From contig JAYQMD010000001.1 in the NCBI GenBank assembly GCA_038143535.1, positions 620,001 through 684,000 of the forward strand: a stretch of DNA of 64,000 nt. Direction: 5' to 3'. The position numbers were made by a program, and so were the translations under genes. The stretch is from UBA7446 sp038143535. GTDB lineage: Bacteria > Bacteroidota > Bacteroidia > Flavobacteriales > Flavobacteriaceae. Position 1 is the stretch's first letter. The number at the start of each line of letters is the position of its first letter. This document shows, one piece after another, positions 26,774 through 34,408 of this stretch. The notes under the pieces were generated by a model. That model saw only the letters and a program-made list of their open reading frames with translations, had not been told where the DNA came from and ran no database searches.

Positions 26774-26802
26774 ACCCTCATCACTAATGGTGGGGGTTTT
26801 TC
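26774..26802 (+). terminator. Rho-independent terminator of the MORN gene
   Basis: ACCCTCATCA (26774-26783) pairs with TGGTGGGGGT (26788-26797) with two T-G wobble pairs and loop CTAA, followed by a T-run. It lies 15 bases after the stop codon. The next 160 bases (26803-26964) hold only a long imperfect inverted repeat at 26864-26910. Confidence 0.75.
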
Positions 26803-26964
26803 TTTACAGAGAACTCATAAGAAACAATCAGAATCAATAAGAAGGTTTGATATCCTAAACCAAATAAACCACTCACAAACACTCTGTAAATAAGTGTTGA
26901 GGTGGTTTATCTTTTCTTCTTAAACTACCAAATTCTCAGAGAGAATTTTGATAGGGTAACTCAC

Positions 26965-27025
26965 CTCCACTATCAACTCCAACCCCAATGTTTATGAGGG
27001 TTGACTTAAATTATCTTAAATTTGA
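26965..27025 (+). repeat. Shared upstream block, copy A (promoter of EF-hand paralogue 1)
   Basis: 61 bases that match the upstream block of paralogue 2 in reverse orientation at 54 of 61 positions (counted by eye). It contains CCAATGTTTATG in its centre and ends in the -10-like TAAATTTG (27017-27024), 25 bases before ATG 27050. It is inverted relative to copies B and C. Confidence 0.8.
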
Positions 27026-27049
27026 ATCATCAATTTTGAAGTGAGAATT

Positions 27050-28057
27050 ATGGAGGAAGAGTTTAACAATATAGATAGTGTTAAAGTTAAATTAAAGGGA
27101 TTACTTGACAAACATGGGTTTTCCAAAAACGAAATTATTTCCCTCTCTTTTAATATTAAAAAGTTAAGTGAACTTTCGTTCTGGAGTCTTGAAAGAACAA
27201 AATACAATAACAATATTAATGAAATTAGGAAAAGACGGGGATTAGGTTTATTAGATTATGGTTTGTTAAATTCTTATTTTGAAAAAATTCCTAAAGTTAC
27301 GGAAGAAAACTACAAAGATATATTGAAGACTAATCATGAATTATCAAGTGAAAGGAAACAACAACTTAAACTAGAAAAAGAGGAAAAACAAAGACTCAAA
27401 GATTTACAAATTTCACAAAACAATTTGTTAAATGAATTAGATAAAGATGGTAATGGAGAGGTTGATGTTATTGAAGGAAATGATTTTAATTCATTACTTA
27501 AAAAACATCAAAAGAGAATTGTAGATATAGATAGAAACTACGTTCAACAATTTGTTAAAGTATCATCTTATCTAAAAACTAAAAAAGGAAATATTCAATC
27601 TATATTTAATTCCATAAAAGACACACCAAATCAAGAGGTGTTAAATGAATATGTTGACATATTAAAAGATGAGATTCATACTTACAATCTTATTCTATTT
27701 AACTCATTAAACATGATTGTATCATTAGTTGAAGATGATATGATTACATTTTATGAAATACATGAAATGTTTGATTCTGTTAACATATTTGATTCAAAAC
27801 ATGAAAAGGATGTATCACAAAAACTTTCAAATATTGGAGATGGGTTACAAGTTCTAATGTATGAAATTAGAGATATTGGTAATAAAATAGTCAACTCAAT
27901 TGAAGAACTCAGTTATGTTACTGAAGAATCAACAAGGATGTTAAATAATAGTTTAGGAGAAATAAATTCAACCTTAGATACAAACAACTTACTTACCATG
28001 ATTCAAACCTATCAGACTTATAAAATAAACCAAAACACCAAATCTTTGAGAGGGTAA
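27050..28057 (+). CDS. EF-hand / coiled-coil protein, paralogue 1
   Basis: 335 aa, family not recognised. The N-terminal part (1-120) is unique to this copy. Residues 131-142 (DKDGNGEVDVIE) form a perfect EF-hand calcium loop, followed by LLKKHQ. A conserved helical C-terminal region (about 145-335) includes SLVEDDMITFYEI and EIRDIGNKIVNSIEELSY, and ends in TYKINQNTKSLRG, shared with the paralogues at 28825-30108 and 30990-32381. No signal peptide or membrane helix. ATG 27050 is preferred over GTG 27041. Its end overlaps the serine recombinase gene by 65 bases. Confidence 0.7.
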   Translation: MEEEFNNIDSVKVKLKGLLDKHGFSKNEIISLSFNIKKLSELSFWSLERTKYNNNINEIRKRRGLGLLDYGLLNSYFEKIPKVTEENYKDILKTNHELSSERKQQLKLEKEEKQRLKDLQISQNNLLNELDKDGNGEVDVIEGNDFNSLLKKHQKRIVDIDRNYVQQFVKVSSYLKTKKGNIQSIFNSIKDTPNQEVLNEYVDILKDEIHTYNLILFNSLNMIVSLVEDDMITFYEIHEMFDSVNIFDSKHEKDVSQKLSNIGDGLQVLMYEIRDIGNKIVNSIEELSYVTEESTRMLNNSLGEINSTLDTNNLLTMIQTYQTYKINQNTKSLRG

Positions 28058-28691
28058 GTTCCATAAGGTTCTTACCCTTTTTTTCCAATACATACTTCCT
28101 AACCTTAACAATTGTTTTTGGAGATACTCCCAACCTACTACTGATATCACGAACTGATTTCCCTTTTTCTAATAGTGAGATAATCTTCTGAGTTCTCTCT
28201 TTCTTCAAGAAATCATTTCTACTTTCAGTAATTCCAATCTTCCTTCCAAGTTTCCCACCATTCATTACATACATCTTTCTTCCCATCTCAGTTCTTTCTA
28301 AGATGTTCTCTCTCTCCAATTCATACAAAGAACTCATTACTGATGTAATTAAGTTCCAAATAGGATTCTTCTTTCCATTTACCATAGATTGAAGATTACC
28401 CATACTCTTTACAACCACATTAACTCCATTCTCTTCAAAGAATTTAAGAGTCGTAAGTGTATCAATGGTATTTCTACCCAAACGAGAGAGTTCTTCCACA
28501 ACAACCTCATCAACTTCACCATTCTGAACTAATTGGGTTAGTTCTCTTCCCTTTTCTCTTTCAGAGAAAGGTATTTTACCACTCACACCTTTATCAAAGA
28601 GAGTTAAATCGTAATTATCCTTATCTAACTTGAATCTTTCCCCTTCTTGTTGAATGGTGGAGGTTCTGTTGTATTTGATTTTTAACCCCAT
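27993..28691 (-). CDS. Serine recombinase (resolvase/invertase family)
   Basis: Small serine site-specific recombinase, 232 aa. The N-terminal catalytic domain has IKYNRTSTIQQEG with nucleophile Ser11 (Arg9-x-Ser11), VSGKIPFSER near 36, and VEELSRLGRNTIDTL near 64-78, containing the active-site Arg residues. A long helix and a C-terminal HTH (KSVRDISSRLGVSPKTIVKVRKYV) follow. Size matches invertases and resolvases, not large serine integrases. The last 20 residues are read across the end of paralogue 1 on the other strand. It lies 133 bases downstream of paralogue 2 on the same strand. Confidence 0.9.
   Translation of the reverse strand: MGLKIKYNRTSTIQQEGERFKLDKDNYDLTLFDKGVSGKIPFSEREKGRELTQLVQNGEVDEVVVEELSRLGRNTIDTLTTLKFFEENGVNVVVKSMGNLQSMVNGKKNPIWNLITSVMSSLYELERENILERTEMGRKMYVMNGGKLGRKIGITESRNDFLKKERTQKIISLLEKGKSVRDISSRLGVSPKTIVKVRKYVLEKKGKNLMELTLSKIWCFGLFYKSDRFESW
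28052..28084 (+). terminator. Terminator of EF-hand paralogue 1
   Basis: GGGTAAG (28052-28058) and CTTACCC (28071-28077) form a stem followed by T7. The left arm overlaps the stop codon, and the whole hairpin lies in the antisense coding region of the recombinase. Confidence 0.7.
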
Positions 28692-28824
28692 AGTGTTTCC
28701 TTTTTTGTTTCAATCTTAATATACAACAATTTTGTGATATATACAAGTATTTTGGGGTAATTGGGGTTATCTTTTTTATTAAGAATTAAAGGAAAACTAA
28801 AAGGGTAACAATCTTTTTTGGAAC

Positions 28825-30108
28825 TTAACCTCTTAAAGATTTGGTGTTCTTATTTATTTTATATGTTTGATAAGTACTAATAAGAGTTAGAAGGTTATTT
28901 GTTTTTATTGATGAATCAATTTCTCCCAATCTATTATCTAACATTCTTGTTGATTCCTCAGTGATATAACTTAAATCATCTATAGAATTTACTATTTTAT
29001 CTCCCATATCTCTTATTTCAAACATTAATCCCTTAATATTTGAATTAAGTTCTGAAATACCCTTATTAAGATTAGTTAATTTGTGGGACATGTCATTTTC
29101 CCAATTAGAATTGAAAATATTGAGTTTATCAAACTTTTCATAGATATCATAAAAAGTTATTTGGTCATCTTCAATTAACGAAACAATAAGATTTAATGAG
29201 TTAATTAAAAGAAGATTATATGAATGTATTTCACTTTCTAAAATCTCTACATATTCATCCAAGTCTTTTTGATTTTGGACTTGTTTGATACAATCAAATA
29301 TGAGTTGTAAATTACTTCGTTTTTTTTTGATATAGTTACCAACTTTAATAAATTGATGGGTGTAGTTTTGATTAAACTCTTTTCCTTTTTCTATTACAAT
29401 CTTTTGGTGTTTTTTAAGAAGAAGATTAAACTCATTTTTATCTTCAATTATGTCAATTTTTCCATTATTGTCTTTATCTAATTTTAATAACACAGAAGAC
29501 TTTGATTCTTCTAATTTATTTTTAATTTTCAGTAACTCATCTGAAATAGTTTTTAACTCTTTCTTAATTATATTTAAAATCTCTTTTTTTAATATTTTTT
29601 TATAAATCTCTCTTAGAAAATTATCCATTTTAAAATAAAACTCAATATTAAGTTCTATTAGAATTTTGTTATAAAAAGAGACTTCTTTAGTACCCCCACA
29701 ATCAATTAATCTAGGTAGATTATGTCTGTAACAATACATTTCATGATCATCTATGATAAAACAAGTTTCATCGTTTCCATAACCAACCCAACCATTACGA
29801 GAATCAAGTATTTTTGATTTGAGGATTTCCGTATTAAAAACATTTTTATTTTCAAATAATCCTTTTGGTTTCACTTTCTTTTTTAATCCCTCCTTATCTA
29901 AGAATAGTAGTAAATTATTATTTATTATTTCTTGTTTTAACTTGGGGAGGATGTCTTTTAGAGTTATTTGTTTTTTAATTACTTCTTCAAACCTTTCTTT
30001 CCTTTCTTTGACAACCCAATAATTATATTCATTATGAGGATCAAAAATGTTTGGTAGATCAAGTTCTTTACACAGTAAAATTAAATTTTCCTCGGATATT
30101 TCGATCAT
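28825..30108 (-). CDS. EF-hand / coiled-coil protein, paralogue 2
   Basis: 427 aa. The unique N-terminal part (1-190) includes a Trp/Gly-rich segment (NGWVGYGNDETCFIIDDHEM). The EF-hand loop DKDNNGKIDIIE is at residues 211-222. The C-terminal region parallels paralogue 1 throughout: SLIEDDQITFYDI, EIRDMGDKIVNSIDDLSY, TEESTRMLDN and the end NKNTKSLRG. Nucleotide similarity of the two C-terminal regions is also visible. Transcribed from copy B of the shared block. Function unknown; cytoplasmic by sequence. Confidence 0.7.
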   Translation of the reverse strand: MIEISEENLILLCKELDLPNIFDPHNEYNYWVVKERKERFEEVIKKQITLKDILPKLKQEIINNNLLLFLDKEGLKKKVKPKGLFENKNVFNTEILKSKILDSRNGWVGYGNDETCFIIDDHEMYCYRHNLPRLIDCGGTKEVSFYNKILIELNIEFYFKMDNFLREIYKKILKKEILNIIKKELKTISDELLKIKNKLEESKSSVLLKLDKDNNGKIDIIEDKNEFNLLLKKHQKIVIEKGKEFNQNYTHQFIKVGNYIKKKRSNLQLIFDCIKQVQNQKDLDEYVEILESEIHSYNLLLINSLNLIVSLIEDDQITFYDIYEKFDKLNIFNSNWENDMSHKLTNLNKGISELNSNIKGLMFEIRDMGDKIVNSIDDLSYITEESTRMLDNRLGEIDSSIKTNNLLTLISTYQTYKINKNTKSLRG

Positions 30109-30182
30109 ATTATTAACGATGTAAAATTAAATTCTAATGACTTGTGAGGTTTAGACTAAAATTTGATGTTTATCAAATTTAA

Positions 30183-30303
30183 GAGAATTTAAGTTAACCC
30201 CCATAAACATTGGGATTGGAGAGAATAGTGGAGGTTTCTTGTAACTGAGAAAAAGGATTTAGTAGGGTAGGGTGTCGGAGTGGTTTTTATATCGGGGTAG
30301 TTT
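30183..30303 (-). repeat. Shared upstream block, copy B (promoter of paralogue 2)
   Basis: Bases 30183-30254 are identical to 32472-32543, 72 in a row, and similarity continues to about 30303. Near the far end, TGTCGGAGT (30273-30281) and TATCGGGGT (30290-30298) repeat at 17-base spacing, like a regulator-binding direct repeat. On the minus strand the block ends in TAAATTTG, a -10-like box. Confidence 0.85.
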
Positions 30304-30325
30304 TTTCTTCTATAGGAAAATACAC

Positions 30326-30982
30326 TTATTCCACAATCACAAAAATAGAATCCTTAACAACCTCAACATCTCCACAATCAAAATTAGTTTCCGAGTAAAT
30401 AGTCAATGTATCTCCAATCATTTCTTGAATTAATGGACCAACAATTCTTTTTGAATACATTACACAATTTCCTGTTTCTAATGGAGTAGGTCCACTCTTT
30501 GGATTATTCCACCCATAACATTCCATTTTATCTAAAACATCATGTACAATTGTGGTGTTTTGAACAACAGGGATAATTTCACCTTTAAAATAATCAAGAG
30601 TGACAATTGTATCTTTCACTTTAATAGGTTTTCCTTGTTGATTGAAATAACCCTCAAAAGGATTATATAAACTGAAAACGAATGATAAACCACTTTCAAC
30701 TTCCCAATATGTGTTTGAATCAAACTTGGAGGTTACAACAGGAACACCACCATATTGACAATTAGGGATGGTTGGTGAAGATTCTATGTGAATATTGAAT
30801 CTTCCTGAAGTTGGTGAGAACCACGATGGGGTTACATGATGATAACCATTTTCATCAGGTTCAAAATCTGTATACAATCTAACCCAACATTCGTTGTTAG
30901 GACAAAAGGTACGTTCAACATCTTCATTTTCAAACAAAGAACAAGATGAGAAAAAAAGAAAAATAAGAAGAACCTTTTTCAT
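30326..30982 (-). CDS. Hypothetical lipoprotein of the element
   Basis: 218 aa. Signal peptide with lipobox FSSCSLF (Cys14). The mature part is predicted beta-rich with six or more further cysteines (for example TFCPNNECWVRLY, NCQYGG, MECYGW), suggesting disulfides and export. No known domain recognised. It starts 7 bases after the broken paralogue 3 and is probably co-transcribed with it, the only exported product of the element. Confidence 0.65.
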   Translation of the reverse strand: MKKVLLIFLFFSSCSLFENEDVERTFCPNNECWVRLYTDFEPDENGYHHVTPSWFSPTSGRFNIHIESSPTIPNCQYGGVPVVTSKFDSNTYWEVESGLSFVFSLYNPFEGYFNQQGKPIKVKDTIVTLDYFKGEIIPVVQNTTIVHDVLDKMECYGWNNPKSGPTPLETGNCVMYSKRIVGPLIQEMIGDTLTIYSETNFDCGDVEVVKDSIFVIVE

Positions 30983-30989
30983 TCAATAA

Positions 30990-32381
30990 CTAACCTCTTA
31001 ATGACTTTGTGTTCTTGTTGATTTTGTACATCTGATAGGTTTGAATACCTGTAAGAAGATTATTCATTCCTATACCTGAATTAATATCTTTCAATTCTCT
31101 TGTTAGGGAACTATTTAGTTCACTTACTCCGTAATCAATAGTATATGAAAGATTGGAAAGTTCTGAAGTTATATTTTTCTCCATTTGATGTACGTTGTAA
31201 ATCAGTTGTCTAAAGTTTTTATTCATTGTGTTAACCTCTTTACTAATTTCTGAAAGTTTATTTTTTACATCAACTAGTCCTTTGTTTACCGAAATTAATT
31301 CTGATTGAACTTGATTTTCCCAATTTGAATTAAATACATCAAGTTTATCGAATTTTAGATAAATTTCATTGTAAGTAATTAAATCATTATTTATTAATGA
31401 CCCTATCATATTAATTGAGTGAAATAAAAGAACATTAAAAATATTAATTTGATTATTTAAAAGTTCTAATAGTCCCTCAATTTGTAAATCAACTGTATTC
31501 TTTAACCTATCAAAAATAATTTGAATATTATCTTTTTTAAACTTAAATGTTCAGATACTTTTACAAAATCAGTTATATGTCCTGAATTTATTTTTATGAT
31601 TTTTTCTTGATGTTTTTTTAAAAGTTTCATAAAATCATCAACCTCCAAAATATCTACTAAACCATTATTATCTTTATCTAAATTATGGATTGTTTCATCA
31701 CGTAATTTTAAAAGATATTTTGTTCTGTCCTCCCTTTCTTTACTTATTCTTTCCCGTTCCTTTTTTTCTCTAGTTAAACTTTCTTGTTTCCTTTTTTCTA
31801 GTAATTCTTTTTTAAGACGTTCCTCCTCATTTTTTATCTTTCTATTATCATCTATTAGTTTTTTTATTGTCATTTTTAATTCATCAATCATTGGTAGTAT
31901 AGGGTTTTCTTTTGAACCAATTAGACATATAATTTTTTTGTTGTAGTACAAATAACCACGATCCTCTTTTTTTCTATGGAAGAAATTACCACCAGTAACT
32001 GGTTTACCTCCCAATTTATGGATTTGTGAATAATCAATCTCAAATACGTAAACATCATTATCAACCTTCTTGAGTTTCCAACATTTTTTATTATCAAATT
32101 CTACAGAACTATATGTTTCTTTATGATTTAACACATAAACTTTTTTTTTCTGTGAAAATAATTGGTCCAAGAGTCATCAATATTTTACCACCATATAAAG
32201 GATAATTTCTTACATCAAATTTTATTTTTAATTGATTTACATGGGTTGTTCCAGATTTTTTTATTACATTTTTTTTAAAATCTTCAATTATCTTAATTAT
32301 ACCAGAAAGTATTTTTATGTCAACCATATCCAAATATATTTTTTTGATTATTAAATGTATTCCAAAATTATCCCTTACCAA
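30990..32381 (-). pseudogene. EF-hand / coiled-coil paralogue 3, frameshifted
   Basis: Three minus-strand pieces join into one protein of about 460 aa. Piece 1 (32121-32381) runs to a 9-base A-run (32141-32149), where it must shift to join piece 2 (31502-32170). Piece 2 carries the EF-hand loop DKDNNGLVDILE and ends after HLSLKK at a 6-base A-run (31533-31538). Adding one A restores KDNIQIIFDRLKN and joins piece 3 (to 30990), which ends NKNTKSLRG. Both breaks lie in homopolymers: decay, slippage variation or assembly error. The N-terminus differs from the other paralogues; a 25-codon ORF with one membrane helix (ATG near 32456) precedes it. Confidence 0.75.
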
Positions 32382-32471
32382 TAATAATCAAAAAACAAAT
32401 ACCTGTTCCAATTAATATGTACGAAAAAGTCCCAGTATCAAACATATTTACAAACTTAACTCATCAAATTT

Positions 32472-32593
32472 GAGAATTTAAGTTAACCCCCATAAACATT
32501 GGGATTGGAGAGAATAGTGGAGGTTTCTTGTAACTGAGAAAAAAGAATTAGTAGGGTTGGTTATCGGAGTGGTTTTTATATCGGAGTTAGTTT
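32472..32593 (-). repeat. Shared upstream block, copy C (upstream of paralogue 3)
   Basis: Direct repeat of copy B: 72 identical bases, then close similarity. TATCGGAGT occurs twice (32562-32570 and 32579-32587). Compared with A and B, the -10-like TAAATTTG has lost bases and reads CAAATTTG in context, so this promoter may be weakened. The rest of 32382-32610 has no gene apart from a 25-codon ORF. Confidence 0.85.
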
Positions 32594-32610
32594 TTTCTCC
32601 TAATGGGATT

Positions 32611-34077
32611 TTACTTCTTACTCATCGATTGTACGATACCAAAAACAGACCTTTTCTCATCGTCTGTAAGTTTATTGAACAACATTAAGAGTTTTTCACC
32701 CATACCATCTTCGGGTGTTTCTAAACTATATAAACCTCTACTTTTTAGAACATCTGTTTGAGTAACAGAGATGTACTTAGAGAACTCTGAAAAGGTTTTG
32801 TGACCAGATAACTTCATGATGGTTGAGTAATCCATGTTTCCTAAATCAATAGAGTTTTTTATGAAACCTCTTCTACCACTATGTGAGGAAATCAACTCCC
32901 ATAAAGGTTTTGGTTCGGAATTAACTACTTTAGAACCAACTCTCATGGGTTTAGAGACCATTCTGTTGAATCTCAAATCTTTCAGTAAATTTTTTAGTTG
33001 TTTATTGAATTTTTGTTGAGATACCTTTGGAAATAGAAATTGTTCCAATGATTTACCTCTACTGTATTTGGTAAAAATATATCCACTTATATCATTTAAT
33101 GGAACTGAAACCATCTTAGATGTTTTAGTTTGAGTCCAACTGATTAATTGTGTTTTTCTATCAAAATTCATATTGTTGATTCGGATAGTTTTTACATCTC
33201 CAATTCTCATTCCTGTTGAGTTTAACCACAGGAAAATATCTTTTACCAATTCCCAATTAGTAACTTTTAAAACTCCACCAAATTTTTCTTTATTTGAACC
33301 TCTTAACTCATCTGAAACTATTCTGATGTTCTCTTTTTTTAATAAGGTATTTTCATTTTTTTCAGAGTAACTCCATTTCTGTGAGTTGAAAAGTTTTATA
33401 ACCTCATCGGTATTTAAATATATTTTTTCATCTACTTCATAGGTTTGTTCTAATTTGAATTTAGGTTTAATTTTTATGTATCCACTCTGATGGGAGTAGT
33501 AAAAGAAACCACTTAAGTTGTCATAGAGTTTGTTTACATATGAGTTTGATAATCCTTTATCATTCCACAAATATTCATTGAATTCAGTTTGGAACAGATG
33601 TGTTTTTCGAATGACCCACTCGTAGGACAATTTCCTACCACATTTTATCTCAAAGTTTCTAAGGTGATTTTCAAGAGTTTTAATTGTTTTTAAGTATCCG
33701 TAGGATTTTAATTTTTTGGTTTCTAAGTACTCTTCAAAACCTTTCCAAAAATCCAACAATTCTATTTCATCACCTTCTCGATTAGAAATCAATTCATCGT
33801 ATTTGAACTTTACCATTTTAGGGGTAAAAGATTCTTCATTCTCAACAAAGTTATCGATGATAAAATCTAAATCTTTTCTAATTCTTAGTAAGGTGAGATT
33901 GTAAGATTTATAGTTTGGGTGGGATATTTTAATATTACCGTTTTTAAAATCTTTTGGTTGAAGAAAAATATCAGTAGATATTTTGACATCACCAGATGGA
34001 TTTCTCAAACGAAAAAACACTTCACACTCTCCAGATTTATTTTGTTGTTGTGTTTTATGTATTAGAGTGATTTTCAT
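32611..34077 (-). CDS. int: Tyrosine recombinase (integrase) of the element
   Basis: 488 aa. The N-terminal arm-binding part (MKITLIHKTQQQNKSGECEV) and an SAM-like core-binding domain (about 100-210) precede the catalytic domain. The catalytic domain has Arg in NSTGMRIGDVKT, His-x-x-Arg in SSHSGRRGF, LSGHKTFSEFSKYI with the third His, and the nucleophile Tyr. ATG 34077 is chosen; the frame stays open upstream to a TTG at 34146, but that stretch covers the arm-site repeats and a tRNA terminator. The gene sits beside attR, transcribed inward, typical of tRNA-targeting islands in Bacteroidota. Confidence 0.93.
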   Translation of the reverse strand: MKITLIHKTQQQNKSGECEVFFRLRNPSGDVKISTDIFLQPKDFKNGNIKISHPNYKSYNLTLLRIRKDLDFIIDNFVENEESFTPKMVKFKYDELISNREGDEIELLDFWKGFEEYLETKKLKSYGYLKTIKTLENHLRNFEIKCGRKLSYEWVIRKTHLFQTEFNEYLWNDKGLSNSYVNKLYDNLSGFFYYSHQSGYIKIKPKFKLEQTYEVDEKIYLNTDEVIKLFNSQKWSYSEKNENTLLKKENIRIVSDELRGSNKEKFGGVLKVTNWELVKDIFLWLNSTGMRIGDVKTIRINNMNFDRKTQLISWTQTKTSKMVSVPLNDISGYIFTKYSRGKSLEQFLFPKVSQQKFNKQLKNLLKDLRFNRMVSKPMRVGSKVVNSEPKPLWELISSHSGRRGFIKNSIDLGNMDYSTIMKLSGHKTFSEFSKYISVTQTDVLKSRGLYSLETPEDGMGEKLLMLFNKLTDDEKRSVFGIVQSMSKK

Positions 34078-34079
34078 TT

Positions 34080-34128
34080 TACCCAAATTTAGAGAATTAT
34101 TAAGAATTTGGGTACTAATATGGGTACT
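34080..34128. promoter_or_regulatory. Right-end integrase arm-site motifs
   Basis: TTTGGGTACT (34107-34116) is followed by a second GGGTACT (34122-34128), and TACCCAAA in reverse lies at 34080-34087, just before the int start. The same motif forms the dyad at 21265-21287. Sites upstream of int suggest the integrase may repress its own gene. Confidence 0.55.
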
Positions 34129-34144
34129 ACTTTTTATTTTAAAC

Positions 34145-34171
34145 AAAAAACCCTCTGATAATCAGAGGGTT
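34145..34171 (-). terminator. Terminator downstream of tRNA-Pro(UGG)
   Basis: AACCCTCTGA (34149-34158) pairs with TCAGAGGGTT (34162-34171) around TAA; on the minus strand a six-T run follows. It is inside the element, so the element brings a new terminator for the tRNA and shields int from tRNA transcription. Confidence 0.8.
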
Positions 34172-34183
34172 ACAAACGATTTT

Positions 34184-34207
34184 GTCGGGGTGGCAGGATT
34201 CGAACCT
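34184..34207. repeat. Right attachment site repeat (attR core)
   Basis: 24 bases identical to 21181-21204, covering the last 23 bases of the tRNA-Pro gene plus one. Here it rebuilds an intact tRNA. Confidence 0.9.
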
Positions 34208-34259
34208 GCGACCTCCTGCTCCCAAAGCAGGCGCGATGACCGGGCTACGCTACACCCCG
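34185..34259 (-). tRNA. tRNA-Pro(UGG)
   Basis: A 75-nt cloverleaf on the minus strand. Acceptor CGGGGTG/CACCCCG, anticodon stem CCTGC/GCAGG with loop TTTGGGA (anticodon TGG), T-arm GCAGG-TTCGAAT-CCTGC. CCA not encoded. Its 3' end is the integration target of the 13-kb element and is restored by it. Confidence 0.95.
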
Positions 34260-34383
34260 TTAAAAACGGACTGCAAATATAGAATATATCGTAAGGTTGC
34301 CAAACATAATTTCTTATCATTTTAGATAATAGATTGATAATAACTTTTGATAGTATTAATGTCAATCTGTCGCCTTAATCCTG

Positions 34384-34391
34384 TAATTTTG
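34384..34391 (+). promoter_or_regulatory. -10 box TAATTTTG before trxB
   Basis: TAnnTTTG match ending 17 bases before ATG 34409. Confidence 0.5.
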
Positions 34392-34408
34392 AATTCAAAC
34401 AATGAATC

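Larger units (their letters stand above)
21181..34207. mobile_element. 13.0-kb integrative element in tRNA-Pro(UGG)
   Basis: Bounded by a 24-base exact direct repeat (21181-21204 and 34184-34207) equal to the tRNA-Pro(UGG) 3' end. A tyrosine integrase gene sits 107 bp from the right copy and an excisionase-like HTH gene near the left end. The interior is clearly more AT-rich than the flanks, with A-rich codon use. Cargo: two nuclease-fold genes, a MORN protein, three related EF-hand proteins, a serine recombinase and a lipoprotein. It has no relaxase, type IV secretion, replication or phage structural genes, so transfer would need a helper. Confidence 0.9.

Noticed and set aside
34146..34146. 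TTG start giving a longer integrase (511 aa)
   Set aside because: The added residues lie over arm-site repeats and next to the tRNA terminator; ATG 34077 begins the conserved part.
21181..34207. CRISPR array, retron or diversity-generating retroelement in the island
   Set aside because: No regularly spaced short repeats, no reverse transcriptase and no Cas-like gene were seen.
34162..34365. ORFs over tRNA-Pro(UGG), encoding VAGFEPATS-type peptides
   Set aside because: This is the well-known artefact of translating the tRNA T-arm; no real gene.
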